DNA of 62,893 nt from Oligoflexus sp. (GCA_014377445.1 JACMPP010000117.1:1-62893); one strand, 5' to 3'. Positions 50,585-59,376 are shown, counted from the first letter of the stretch. Notes: generated from the letters alone by a model not told the origin. Made by a program: numbers and translations.

Positions 50585-52793
50585 TTACGTTCGTGCGATT
50601 GCTCAGGATGGGACGGCCCTTATGCTTGAGGTCGTGACGGATAGCCTTATCGTAAGGCAAGGATTTGATACCCTGTTCCCTGGCAATTTCAATGAACTTC
50701 TGGTGGCAGTCGACCGCTTCAGAAACTGTCTTTTCACGATGGTAAGTCCCGTCAGCTTTGAGCTGCCAGGTGTTTTCCGTATCCGCCCAATATGTCGGAA
50801 GTATTTCGTTTATGATCTGATGTTTGGCGTGGCTGTCTTCAACGGGGAATATGACCTCGATCCGCCGGTCCATGTTGCGTGGCATCCAATCTGCAGAGCC
50901 AAGGTAGACATCATCTTTTCCTTTGTGGCGGAAATAGAAGATGCGCGAATGTTCGAGGAAACGCCCCACCACCGAATGGACCTGGATGTTTTCACTGAGG
51001 CCCGGCACTCCGGGCTTCAGGCAGCAGATGCTTCGCACGATCAACCGTATTTCGACACCGGCAGCCGACGCTTCATAAAGCTTGTCGATAAGACGACGAT
51101 CCACCAGGGCGTTCATTTTTGCCACGATCAGACCCTTGCCGCCCGATTTTTGCTCGTCGATCTCTCGTTGGATGAGTTGCAGGAGGTTGTCCCGCATGTA
51201 GAGCGGTGCAATGATCAAAATCTTCATAGGCGAAGGTGTGGGCTGAAGATCCGATCCGGTACGGCCCATGATATTGAAGCCGGTTAGGATGTTAAACAGC
51301 AGGGTAACGTCGTCGCCAAACTCGGGTTTGGCTGTGATATAGCCAATATCCACATAATGGCGAGCGGTGCTCGAGTTATAGTTACCTGTAGAAAGATGAA
51401 CGTAACGGGCGAGGCGACGATTTTCGCGACGGACGATCAGGGTCATTTTCGAGTGGGTTTTGAGCCCGATAAATCCATAAACAACGTGAACCCCGGCGCG
51501 CTCCATACGACGGGCCCAGACGATATTGTTGTTTTCGTCGAAGCGAGCTTTCAGTTCAACGACGGCTGTCACCTGTTTGCCCTGTTCGGCAGCCAGGATA
51601 AGAGCGTCGATTATCGGTGAATCCCCTGAAGTGCGGTAAAGCGTTTGCTTAATCGCCAAAACATCGGGATCCCAAGCGGCTTCATGCAGAAGTTCAATGA
51701 TCGCATAGAAGCTGTCGTAGGGATGGTGCAGCATAAGATCGGCTTCTCGAATCAGGGAGAAGATCGAACGACTGCCCTTCATGCGTTCGGGAAGGCGCGG
51801 GTTGAACGCTGGATACTTCCAGTTTTCGCCATTGAGTTCGTAAAGCGCCGCGAAGTCAGCGAGGGCTAATGGGCCCTGGCATTCGTAGGTATCAACGTCT
51901 TCCAGTCCCAGCTTTTTCTCAAGAAGATCAAGCAGTTCTCTTGGAAGGTCCGGTGCGTATTCCAGGCGAACGGCTTCAGCCTGCTCCCTGGCTTTCACTT
52001 CCGTCTGAATCGAGCTTAGAAGATCGACGACTTCACTTTCTAGAAGGTTGATATCAAGATTTCGTGTAACGCGAATGGGAAACGCCGCCTTCATCGGGAG
52101 TCCGAAGAAGAGTTCGCCCAAATGTTCACTGATTAGATCCTCAAGCAAAACGAAGTTATGCCCTGAGGCTTCCATATTCACGGGTATGAGCCGCGAAAGC
52201 ACACCGGGAACCTCGACAAAGGCAATCGTCGCAGGACGTGCGCCCGAAGCCGGATGAGCGGTAGTCGGTGTGTGAAACTGAACGAGGAGATAGAGCTTCC
52301 GATTGCCAAGAAAAGGAAAGGGATGGGCCGGATCTACCGCGAGCGGTGTGAGAACGGGCAAGACGGAATGTTTGTAATATTGATAGAGAGCTGATCTCTG
52401 TGTGTCGCTGAGAGTAGGGATGCGATGGAGATGGATATTGCCCTGAGCCAGATGGGGAAGAAGGGAGCGCTGAAAAGTCGAATAGAGTTCACCGACAATT
52501 TCACGTGCTTTCTGGTGAATCACTTCCAGAGTGCTTTCGACCGAGGCTATATCAGGCTCGTCTACTTGGCGCATACCTTCCTTCAAAGCCCGCTTTTTAC
52601 CCGCGACCCGCACCATGAAAAATTCATCAAGGTTTGAGTAGAAAATAGTCACGAATTTGACGCGTTCCAAGAGAGGCGTGCGATCACGGCGACTTTCGTC
52701 CAAAACTCTCTGATTGAACGCAAGCCAGCTCAGCTCACGGTTCAAGTAGTGATCATCGGCCATGTTTAGTTTTCGCAATTTGTCAGAGTTCAT
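50526..52793 (-). CDS. ppk1: Polyphosphate kinase 1
   Basis: 755 residues. HYLNRELSWLAFNQRVLDE at the N-terminus and NLDEFFMVRVAG match the Ppk1 N and H domains. The C-terminal phospholipase-D-like domains carry the two catalytic histidines in GLKTHSKMTLIV and in the second segment HSRIFYFRHKG, with GSADWMPRNMDRRIE near the end. It makes polyphosphate from ATP. Neither the ATG at 52793 nor the ATG at 52763 has a Shine-Dalgarno. A perfect minus-strand TATAAT lies 2 bases before the first ATG, so the downstream start may be the real one. Confidence 0.95.
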   Translation of the reverse strand: MNSDKLRKLNMADDHYLNRELSWLAFNQRVLDESRRDRTPLLERVKFVTIFYSNLDEFFMVRVAGKKRALKEGMRQVDEPDIASVESTLEVIHQKAREIVGELYSTFQRSLLPHLAQGNIHLHRIPTLSDTQRSALYQYYKHSVLPVLTPLAVDPAHPFPFLGNRKLYLLVQFHTPTTAHPASGARPATIAFVEVPGVLSRLIPVNMEASGHNFVLLEDLISEHLGELFFGLPMKAAFPIRVTRNLDINLLESEVVDLLSSIQTEVKAREQAEAVRLEYAPDLPRELLDLLEKKLGLEDVDTYECQGPLALADFAALYELNGENWKYPAFNPRLPERMKGSRSIFSLIREADLMLHHPYDSFYAIIELLHEAAWDPDVLAIKQTLYRTSGDSPIIDALILAAEQGKQVTAVVELKARFDENNNIVWARRMERAGVHVVYGFIGLKTHSKMTLIVRRENRRLARYVHLSTGNYNSSTARHYVDIGYITAKPEFGDDVTLLFNILTGFNIMGRTGSDLQPTPSPMKILIIAPLYMRDNLLQLIQREIDEQKSGGKGLIVAKMNALVDRRLIDKLYEASAAGVEIRLIVRSICCLKPGVPGLSENIQVHSVVGRFLEHSRIFYFRHKGKDDVYLGSADWMPRNMDRRIEVIFPVEDSHAKHQIINEILPTYWADTENTWQLKADGTYHREKTVSEAVDCHQKFIEIAREQGIKSLPYDKAIRHDLKHKGRPILSNRTNVNASAATVADSTKQKDTKKN

Positions 52794-52921
52794 GATTATA
52801 ATGGGTGCCGTATGTGCTGAAAGCTGTGTTAATCGTACCTTCCATCGAGCATAGCCCTTTTAGCCTGGCTTGCCCATAGGAAATATACCGACTTCATGTC
52901 GCTCAATTAGGAACAAGCTCA

Positions 52922-54289
52922 ATGATGCGTTCAATTCTAGGAGTTATCTCCTTAACGCTGCTCTCAGCCTGTGGTGGCTCATCGACTAAGACCTCGAAAG
53001 CTCCTATTCAAACAGCAACAATTGATTTTCAGGAAAAATACGAGGATTATGGGGCGAGCTTTAGCCAGGACGGAAGCAAGGGCGTTTTCATCTCACAAAG
53101 AGATGATGGTCTGGCTCATGTTTATATCTACGATTCGACGTTAGCTGACAGCAAAGTCGCGCGCCTTGACGATCGCCTGAATCTCGATCCCAAAGCCGGC
53201 AAGGAATACCTCAATTCCATCAGTTCATCCGCAACGTGGATTGCCTTCAGCCGCACGAATATAACGGCTGGAACCAACGAACTAATCGTGAATCACTTCA
53301 CCGGCACCAGCCTTGCCAGCGTTGCACTCGCCGCGGGCCATTCGTTGAATGAAATAAGCTTTGCCAAAGGTTCTGATAACTACTTTGCTTATGTTGAACG
53401 GACAGGGATGCAGAAGACGATCAAGGTCGTAAAAGTGAGCGGAGACGCGGCAGCCCTCACCCTCGAAGAAATAGGCAGCTTTGCGGATCAAGCAAAACCC
53501 AGCCTGATCTTTTTCGGCGGCAAGCTCCAGCTCGTTTCTCTTTCAACGGCAGATGCAGTCAATCAAGTCGTCAATATTCGCAGCTTCGATCCCGCGAGCC
53601 CGGCCTGGACGCTGACGAGCGATGGCAGCATCACCAAAAGCGTGCAAGTGGCTGAGAGACCCTTCTTTGTAAGCCAAGCGGGTCTTTTTACGACCAGCAA
53701 TGTATCGCCTTCCCGCGTTCGCAAAAAGAACGGTACTTCACCCACTCTCGCTACGGCGACTTCGGAAAATGTCGCTGTTGTCGAAGACATCAATCAAAAA
53801 GATATTTTTCAATCCGCGCTTACCTACAACCGGACGTCGACAGACTACTTGGCGACGGAAGCTCTGACTGTCGGAACGATCAGCGGCTCGCTGGATGGCC
53901 GAGTCCTTATGGTGAGCGGCCTTGATTCCTTCGCTTGTGCCGCTGCAAACACCCAGTTGTCTGTGCAAAAGTTGATTCGCCAAAGCGATTCGAAAGTCAT
54001 CACCTGGATTCCAGCGCGTCTTACATCAGGCAAGGTTTGGACAGACGCTGTCACCAATCCCTGCGCGGTGATCGATAACACGCTGGAAGGCGGTCAAAGA
54101 CAATTTGATGGCACGGCAGCGCGTGCGAAATTTGTTGGTTTTGATGGGGATTTTGCGGTGGTTTCTATCGAGTCTTACGTTACGGGTGATCGTGAGATTC
54201 GCCTCGCACGCTTCAAGATCAACTGGGATGCAGGTACTTTTTCAGAAGTGAGCCTGCTTGAAGTTTCTTCCAATCCAAGGCCGATCTAA
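52922..54289 (+). CDS. Lipoprotein, beta-rich, unknown
   Basis: The first ATG at 52922 lies after AGGA; the second is one codon later. 455 residues beginning MMRSILGVISLTLLSAC, an SPII signal with lipobox LSAC. The mature protein is Ser/Thr-rich and beta-rich, with repeating short strands (GVFISQRDDGLAHVYIYD, LVSLSTADAVNQVVNI, FAVVSIESYVTGDREIRLAR), as in a WD40/TolB-like or other propeller. No active-site motif. It has its own promoter region and ends 16 bases from convergent ribF. Confidence 0.7.
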   Translation: MMRSILGVISLTLLSACGGSSTKTSKAPIQTATIDFQEKYEDYGASFSQDGSKGVFISQRDDGLAHVYIYDSTLADSKVARLDDRLNLDPKAGKEYLNSISSSATWIAFSRTNITAGTNELIVNHFTGTSLASVALAAGHSLNEISFAKGSDNYFAYVERTGMQKTIKVVKVSGDAAALTLEEIGSFADQAKPSLIFFGGKLQLVSLSTADAVNQVVNIRSFDPASPAWTLTSDGSITKSVQVAERPFFVSQAGLFTTSNVSPSRVRKKNGTSPTLATATSENVAVVEDINQKDIFQSALTYNRTSTDYLATEALTVGTISGSLDGRVLMVSGLDSFACAAANTQLSVQKLIRQSDSKVITWIPARLTSGKVWTDAVTNPCAVIDNTLEGGQRQFDGTAARAKFVGFDGDFAVVSIESYVTGDREIRLARFKINWDAGTFSEVSLLEVSSNPRPI

Positions 54290-54304
54290 TTCCAGGCCAT
54301 GTTT

Positions 54305-55240
54305 TTAAGGGCAGCCAAGCCAAGCCTTGGCTGCTTTACAATCCACTTGAATCTGCTCTTTTAATGCATCCAGCGACGTGAATTTACGCTCGCCCCGAAT
54401 ATGATCTGTAATATAAACGCTGATCGGCAAATCGTAGAGGCTGTCTTGACCGTACTCTCCGCTGAGGAGATGCGTTTCAACTAGGAGCTGAGGCTCGGCC
54501 TGCTCGATGGTCGGTCGATAACCAATGTTTATAATGCAGGGGATGCGATTGACAGGAATCCGAAAAATGGGGGCGTCTCTTTCGAGAACAGCCCAACCAC
54601 TATAGACTCCAGCCTGCGGCAGCATCTGTTTCTTCACTTCGATGTTAGCTGTGGGAAAACCAAGTTTTCTACCCAGTTGCCGACCTTTTTGTATCGTGCC
54701 TTCCAGGAGGTGGGCGCGTCCAAGCAGGGCGTTGGCAATCTTTATCTCACTCGCCTGCAGATGCTTTCGAATCGCACTGCTGCTCGCGATATCGTCACCG
54801 ACGTCCACTTCGCCCACTTCAAAAACCCTGCAGGCGGGAAGATATTTTTCAAAATCTTCCATTTTACCGGCACGCCCTTTGCCAAATCGAAAATCGTAAC
54901 CTACCGTGACAGCCTTGGTTTGAAGCTGATTCAGGAGCAGTTCACGGCAAAATTCTTCGGGGCTTAGGCGGCTGAATTCCTGATCGAAGCTTTGGACAAT
55001 AACAGTATCAACGCCTTGTTCAGCCAAAGCTCTTAGCTTTTGTTCGGGTTGAAATAAGCGTGGTAGGAATACATCTGGATTGAAGAACTCACGAGGATGG
55101 GGATCAAAGGTCAAAACCGTCGTTTGCGTTTGATGCTGTTCAGCAAAGCTGTGAGCAAGACTCAGGAGTTTTTGATGCCCAACGTGACAACCATCAAAAT
55201 TGCCTATCGTGAGCGAACTCGGTCTCTCAAGAGCTTTCAT
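54305..55240 (-). CDS. ribF: Bifunctional riboflavin kinase / FAD synthetase
   Basis: The frame is open up to 55426, but starting at the ATG at 55240 gives 311 residues, the usual family length, with SLTIGNFDGCHVGHQKLL directly after the start. No ribosome-binding site is visible for either start; a TTG about 50 bases upstream is also possible. The N-terminal nucleotidyl-transferase domain has FDPHPREFF and ARVDPEEFC-like ERLSPEEFCREL; the C-terminal kinase has GRKLGFPTANI, GVYSGWAVLE and CIINIGYRPT. It makes FMN and FAD from riboflavin. It converges on the lipoprotein gene. Confidence 0.93.
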   Translation of the reverse strand: MKALERPSSLTIGNFDGCHVGHQKLLSLAHSFAEQHQTQTTVLTFDPHPREFFNPDVFLPRLFQPEQKLRALAEQGVDTVIVQSFDQEFSRLSPEEFCRELLLNQLQTKAVTVGYDFRFGKGRAGKMEDFEKYLPACRVFEVGEVDVGDDIASSSAIRKHLQASEIKIANALLGRAHLLEGTIQKGRQLGRKLGFPTANIEVKKQMLPQAGVYSGWAVLERDAPIFRIPVNRIPCIINIGYRPTIEQAEPQLLVETHLLSGEYGQDSLYDLPISVYITDHIRGERKFTSLDALKEQIQVDCKAAKAWLGCP

Positions 55241-55586
55241 TGGCTTTAGAGAATTGTGATGCACAACTTTCAAAGAATAGCCCTTTGCTGATCCACGCTC
55301 TCTTAATTGGAAAATGCTATCATTCAATTCATCTAGGAATGCGAGGAGAGACTCACACCGATTTTCTAGCATCCCCTTGATAGACGCGCAATCGCGTAAG
55401 ATCTCAGGGGCTGAGTTGTTTAGCATAGGTGATTATATCATGACTGGCGTTCACGCAGAGTCGACATGACGACAATGCACCTGAGATTTGTAACACAATG
55501 ATTATATTGTATAAATATTAAATGTTTACGAATCCCATTCACGATTCGTTCGAGATATGTTCGGGGTTAAGGCAGAGGGAAAAGCA
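55241..55586. other. Region between ribF and aroE
   Basis: On the minus strand the ribF frame stays open to 55426, and this 62-codon stretch (with hydrophobic MLENRCESLLAFLDELNDS) might be a real N-terminal extension or a separate tail. The remaining bases are AT-rich near 55490-55530 and could hold the aroE promoter. No other ORF was supported. Confidence 0.35.
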
Positions 55587-56426
55587 GTGGATCTAAAGCT
55601 CAATATCAGTGGATCAACACGTTTTGGTGGCTTGATTGGACGAGGTATTTCTCATTCACTTTCGCCTCTGATCCATAACACATCGGCCGCATTGCTTGGA
55701 CTGGACCTTGTGTATTTGCCTTTTGATTGCGTCGAGCCTCCGAATGAGGCGTTTTTTGAATCGATGCTGACTGCCAACTGTTATGGCTTCAACGTGACGG
55801 TTCCCTATAAGGAAACTGTGGCTCAAGTCCTGAGCGGACATTCCGCAAAGCCCAGCCTGAGTTGCAATACCCTGATTCCCAGGACCACGCATTGGGAAGT
55901 CACAAGCACGGATGCTGATGGCTTCATAGCCGGGCTTTTGGAAATGGGATCAAAGCTTGAAGATTTCTCGGCCTTCATCTTTATGGGCTATGGTGGAGCG
56001 GCTAAGGCTCTCATCTCGATGATCCAATTCCAAAGGCCGCAGCAGTCGGTATTCGTGATGCAAAGGAATCTCTCTGCAGATGCGATTGGCGCAAGCGGAA
56101 TTCAACGGGTGAAGTTTGAAGCCAGCGAGCTCGAAACACTGCTCAAAAAATATCCTGACTCCCTCCTCATTCAATGCACCAGTGCGCCTCTGCGAGGCGA
56201 CAATCTTTCGCGTTTTTGCCCTGTTTTGAAATCCTTGCGTGGCGGATTTGTTGATCTTGTTTATGGATCGCCGTCTGCTCTACTGGCGGGATCAGCGAAG
56301 CTCAAAATACCATGTCAGGACGGCATTCCTATGCTCATTCATCAAGCACTCCTCTCTCAAAAGCTTTGGTGGGGGCGGGCTGCGAGTTTTTCTGATATTA
56401 AGTCGGCCGTGGCGCGTCAAAGCTAG
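55587..56426 (+). CDS. aroE: Shikimate dehydrogenase
   Basis: A GTG at 55587 with GAGGG 7 bases upstream is preferred over an ATG at 55557; 279 residues. Family motifs: ISHSLSPLIHN substrate loop, NVTVPYKE with catalytic Lys, NTL, STDADGF with catalytic Asp, FMGYGGAAKALI for NADPH, and the C-terminal QDGIPMLIHQA. It reduces 3-dehydroshikimate to shikimate. QueG starts 10 bases later. Confidence 0.93.
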   Translation: MDLKLNISGSTRFGGLIGRGISHSLSPLIHNTSAALLGLDLVYLPFDCVEPPNEAFFESMLTANCYGFNVTVPYKETVAQVLSGHSAKPSLSCNTLIPRTTHWEVTSTDADGFIAGLLEMGSKLEDFSAFIFMGYGGAAKALISMIQFQRPQQSVFVMQRNLSADAIGASGIQRVKFEASELETLLKKYPDSLLIQCTSAPLRGDNLSRFCPVLKSLRGGFVDLVYGSPSALLAGSAKLKIPCQDGIPMLIHQALLSQKLWWGRAASFSDIKSAVARQS

Positions 56427-56436
56427 AGGAGCCTTC

Positions 56437-57477
56437 TTGATTACCCATCTGGAGCTTGCTGAGCTCTTTCAAAAGCATAACCTTGAGTTTTTGGGTCTAG
56501 TGAATCTAGGGCCCGAGCCAACCTTTTTCATTTTTAAGGACTGGCTGGATAAGGGTTATAACGCCGAGATGGAGTTTCTTCACAACTACCAGGATCTTCG
56601 TGAGAATCCCGCGCTTCTGCTCGATGGTGCAAAGCAGGCCATTATCTTTGGTTTGAACTACTATCAGGGCGACAAGCTCAACGCAGCCCTTCAGGGGACT
56701 GCCCGGATTGCTCAGTACGCTCGGCTCCGCGACTATCATAAAAGCCTCAAAAAACGAGGTGAAATGATCACGGCCGAACTTGAAAAGACGTTTCCTCTGC
56801 TCAAAAGTCGCGTGATGGTCGATAGCGCCCCTCTTCTGGAGCGCGCTCTAGCGAGTCGCACAAACAAGGGTTTTATCGGCAAAAACACCTGCTTTATTCA
56901 TCCCGAAAAAGGCAGCATGTTCCTCCTGTCCGAGATCCTTCTCGATCAGGTGCTAATGGAAGCGGATATTAAAGTTCCTGTCGAGGCCAATAGCCGGACG
57001 GAAGCGGGGGGCTGCGGTTCATGCAAGCGCTGCCAAGTTTTTTGTCCGACCGGAGCACTCGATGAGGCCTATCGTCTCGATGCCCGCAAATGCATTGCTT
57101 ACTGGACGATTGAACATAGAGGGGTGATCCCCGAAGAATTTTGGCCTTGGGTGAAAACCTATTTGTTTGGTTGCGATCTTTGCCAGCTCGCCTGTCCTTA
57201 CAACAGAAGCCATGAGCTATCGAAGGAAGAAGTGATTTTAAAAGACGCAGAGGTCGATCCCTTTGCAATAGCCTGTATGACTCAAGCCGAATATGTCGCG
57301 AGATTTTCAGGCACTCCAGCGACTCGAGCGAAACGCTCGGGGCTTCGAAGAAACGCTCTCATCGCCCTTGCTGAAGGAAAAGACAATCGTCTTGAAGAAG
57401 CCATGCGGTCGGTACTTCCTGAAGACGAAGCTGTTTTGCATGAGACGATTGAACAGATACGCGCCCGTTATCCCTGA
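56437..57477 (+). CDS. queG: Epoxyqueuosine reductase
   Basis: A TTG at 56437 with GAGGAG five bases upstream gives 346 residues; the frame is open to 56239 inside aroE. QueG reduces epoxyqueuosine to queuosine in tRNA with cobalamin and two [4Fe-4S] clusters. The C-terminal half has two ferredoxin-type cysteine clusters: GGCGSCKRCQVFCPTGAL and FGCDLCQLACPYN. The conserved N-terminal pieces are RIAQYARLRDYHK and DSAPLLERALASRTNKGFIG. It is in one operon with aroE. Confidence 0.94.
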   Translation: MITHLELAELFQKHNLEFLGLVNLGPEPTFFIFKDWLDKGYNAEMEFLHNYQDLRENPALLLDGAKQAIIFGLNYYQGDKLNAALQGTARIAQYARLRDYHKSLKKRGEMITAELEKTFPLLKSRVMVDSAPLLERALASRTNKGFIGKNTCFIHPEKGSMFLLSEILLDQVLMEADIKVPVEANSRTEAGGCGSCKRCQVFCPTGALDEAYRLDARKCIAYWTIEHRGVIPEEFWPWVKTYLFGCDLCQLACPYNRSHELSKEEVILKDAEVDPFAIACMTQAEYVARFSGTPATRAKRSGLRRNALIALAEGKDNRLEEAMRSVLPEDEAVLHETIEQIRARYP

Positions 57478-57529
57478 TTCAGTGCATGAATGTCTTCTGG
57501 CTTAAATGTTCTGGAATAAAGACAAAGAA

Positions 57530-57561
57530 AAAACCCAGTAGCTTTGCAGCAACTGGGTTTT
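57530..57561. terminator. Terminator between queG and tRNA-Leu
   Basis: A perfect 10-bp stem (aaaacccagt / actgggtttt) with a 12-base loop. It closes the aroE-queG operon on the plus strand and lies just past the 3' end of tRNA-Leu on the minus strand, so it can serve both. Confidence 0.8.
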
Positions 57562-57579
57562 GATCATTTTGTAGACTAA

Positions 57580-57664
57580 TGGTGCTCAGGGCGGGACTCG
57601 AACCCGCACACCTTACGGCACATGCCCCTCAAACATGCGTGTCTACCAATTCCACCACCTGAGC
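57580..57664 (-). tRNA. tRNA-Leu (anticodon GAG)
   Basis: An 85-nt class II cloverleaf on the minus strand. The acceptor is GCTCAGG / CCTGAGC with discriminator A and encoded CCA. D-loop AATTGGTAGAC, anticodon stem CATGT / GCATG around loop TTGAGGG with anticodon GAG, long variable arm and T-arm GGGTTCGAGTCCC. It decodes CUC/CUU. The secG gene lies directly upstream. Confidence 0.95.
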
Positions 57665-57677
57665 AGTAAAGGGATAC

Positions 57678-58034
57678 TTATTTTGTTTCGGGCTTCGTTT
57701 CGTTGACAGGCGCTGCAGGAGTAGTCGTTTCAGCAGGTTTTGCTGAATCTGTCTTCACATCGCCAGCTTGTTGCTCAAGTTTCTTCGACAAACCTGTTTT
57801 ACCAGATGTGCTCGTGCGAACTGAGAGCGTAATGCTAGAGAGCATGAAGATACCCGCCATCAGGTACGTAACTTTGCCTAAGAATGATGTAGCTCCAGAT
57901 GCTCCGAAGAGACCTGTTGAGTTACCACCACCAAATGCAGCGCCGACGCCACCAGAGTTACCGCCCTGAATAATAATCACGAAGATTAAAAACAGTGCAG
58001 CAAGCGTATGTACGGTTGTGAGCAAAATATCCAT
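57678..58034 (-). CDS. secG: Preprotein translocase subunit SecG
   Basis: 118 residues. Two membrane segments (LTTVHTLAALFLIFVIIIQ and YLMAGIFMLSSITLSV) flank a Gly-rich loop, GGNSGGVGAAFGGGNSTGLF, the SecG signature. The C-terminal tail is Ala/Pro/Thr/Lys-rich. SecG improves SecYEG export. The gene lies between tRNA-Leu and tRNA-Phe on the same strand. Confidence 0.94.
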   Translation of the reverse strand: MDILLTTVHTLAALFLIFVIIIQGGNSGGVGAAFGGGNSTGLFGASGATSFLGKVTYLMAGIFMLSSITLSVRTSTSGKTGLSKKLEQQAGDVKTDSAKPAETTTPAAPVNETKPETK

Positions 58035-58055
58035 ATCACCACCGATAGAAACTTA

Positions 58056-58131
58056 TGGTGGCTTCTCCCAGAATCGAACTGGGGACACGTGGATTTTCAA
58101 TCCACTGCTCTACCGACTGAGCTAAGAAGCC
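58056..58131 (-). tRNA. tRNA-Phe (anticodon GAA)
   Basis: A 76-nt cloverleaf on the minus strand. The acceptor is GGCTTCT / AGAAGCC with discriminator A and encoded CCA. D-arm AGCTCAGTCGGTAGAGC, anticodon stem GTGGA / TCCAC around loop TTGAAAA with anticodon GAA, and T-arm with AGTTCGATTCT. Confidence 0.95.
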
Positions 58132-58153
58132 ACTTTCCCGAAAGGGAGCTTAG

Positions 58154-58182
58154 TAATTAAAGCAGGCTGGAGTTGATGTCAA
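58154..58182 (-). promoter_or_regulatory. Promoter of the tRNA-Phe-secG-tRNA-Leu unit
   Basis: Read on the minus strand: a perfect TTGACA (58182-58177), a 17-base spacer and TAATTA (58159-58154), about 22 bases before the tRNA-Phe 5' end. No other promoter is visible before secG or tRNA-Leu, so the three genes probably share a transcript. Confidence 0.7.
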
Positions 58183-58333
58183 TACTTTCTTAAACAGCTA
58201 TTTTCAAACTGTCGAAAGACTTTGACTAGCTCAAGCCAACTTTTCTAGGCTATCAAATAACCAGGCTTGTGACCTAGTCTAGAATTCTAAAAAAATCACT
58301 TCGTACGCATTTTCCAAGAGAGGAAACAGGCAA

Positions 58334-59194
58334 ATGGCCTTTTCATTCACACGAAGCCCCAAACGACCAACATTGATTGCTGGCCCCTGTATGGCTGAGT
58401 CGATGGAACTTTTAGAGGAAGTTGTCGCGCCACTATACGCACTGAGTCAGGAACTGAAGTTCGATTTAATCTTCAAAGCCAGCTTTGACAAGGCTAACAG
58501 AACGTCTATCGGGAGCTATCGAGGCCCTGGATTGCCACAAACTTTGAAGTGGTTTGATGCTATCAAGTCAAAATATCCAGGTTTACCCGTTCTCACGGAT
58601 GTTCATGAGACTATTCAGATCGCCGAAGCGGCTGAAGTCATCGATGTCTTACAGATTCCGGCGTTTTTATGCCGTCAAACAGACCTTCTTGTCGCTGCTG
58701 CCCAGACTGGCAGAGCCGTCAATGTGAAAAAGGGCCAATTTCTGGCTCCCGAAAATGCTCAGCATATTATTAGTAAAATGGTTGCTGCCGCGAACGAGAA
58801 AGGCTTCAAACCGAACTACGCCTTAACTGAAAGAGGAGTTACCTTCGGCTACGGCAACTTGGTTGTCGATATGAGAGGCTTGAAGGTTATGAGTGATATG
58901 GGGGCGCCTGTTATTTTCGATATTACCCATAGCCTCCAACTTCCTGCTGCGGGCGGCAGCAGCGGTGAGATTTCGGGAGGTCTTCGAAACTTTGCTCCGG
59001 TTCTGGCTCGCGCTGCGACTGCGACAGGCTACCTCGATGGCTTTTTCCTCGAGGTCCATTCGAATCCGAATAAAGCGAAAAGCGATGCTGCGACTCAGCT
59101 TTCCATCGATCAGGCGTCAGTTCTTTTGCGACAGATAATTCCACTCTGGTATCATCTGAAAGCAGCTAAGGACAGTGACAGCGCGTTTGTCTGA
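58334..59194 (+). CDS. kdsA: 2-dehydro-3-deoxyphosphooctonate aldolase (KDO-8-P synthase)
   Basis: 286 residues. Makes KDO 8-phosphate from arabinose 5-phosphate and phosphoenolpyruvate for lipid A-core assembly. Motifs: LIAGPCMAES, FKASFDKANRTSIGSYRGPG, VLTDVHE, CRQTDLLVAAA, DITHSLQLPAAGG. The Cys19 of AGPC is the metal-ligand position of the metal-dependent class; E. coli KdsA has Asn there. Its stop overlaps the possible TTG start of the next ORF. Confidence 0.96.
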   Translation: MAFSFTRSPKRPTLIAGPCMAESMELLEEVVAPLYALSQELKFDLIFKASFDKANRTSIGSYRGPGLPQTLKWFDAIKSKYPGLPVLTDVHETIQIAEAAEVIDVLQIPAFLCRQTDLLVAAAQTGRAVNVKKGQFLAPENAQHIISKMVAAANEKGFKPNYALTERGVTFGYGNLVVDMRGLKVMSDMGAPVIFDITHSLQLPAAGGSSGEISGGLRNFAPVLARAATATGYLDGFFLEVHSNPNKAKSDAATQLSIDQASVLLRQIIPLWYHLKAAKDSDSAFV

Positions 59195-59376
59195 TCAACC
59201 AAACGGGGGGGCTTAAGACCAAAGGTGTTTATAAGTTTCTTCTCGTGCTTATAGTCCTCATCCTCGTCGCGATGTTCTTCCTCGCGGATCTTCAGGCCTA
59301 TCTCACGTTGGAATCCCTACAAAGCAACAGAGAACTTCTCCTAGGACTTTACGAGCAAAACGAGAAATTTATTTAG
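59187..59376 (+). pseudogene. TVP38/TMEM64-like N-terminal stub with G7 tract
   Basis: Downstream of kdsA a frame reads LKTKGVYKFLLVLIVLILV, AMFFLADLQAYLTLESLQSN and RELLLGLYEQNEKFI, then stops. The hydrophobic helix followed by YLTLESLQ is the N-terminus of TVP38/DedA-type membrane proteins, but the rest of the family (about 170 residues) is absent. In-frame it has only a CTG and an internal GTG as possible starts. A TTG at 59187, overlapping the kdsA stop, is in a different frame; removing one G from the G7 run at 59205-59211 would join it, giving MSDQPNGG before the helix. It may be a decayed gene, a sequencing indel or a slip-prone tract. Confidence 0.55.

Noticed and set aside
54311-54334. 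9-bp perfect hairpin at the ribF stop as terminator
   Set aside because: It lies inside the last ribF codons and neither strand has a T-tract after it.
59181-59211. Programmed -1 frameshift out of kdsA into the TVP38-like frame
   Set aside because: No slippery heptamer precedes the kdsA stop, and kdsA has its full normal length.
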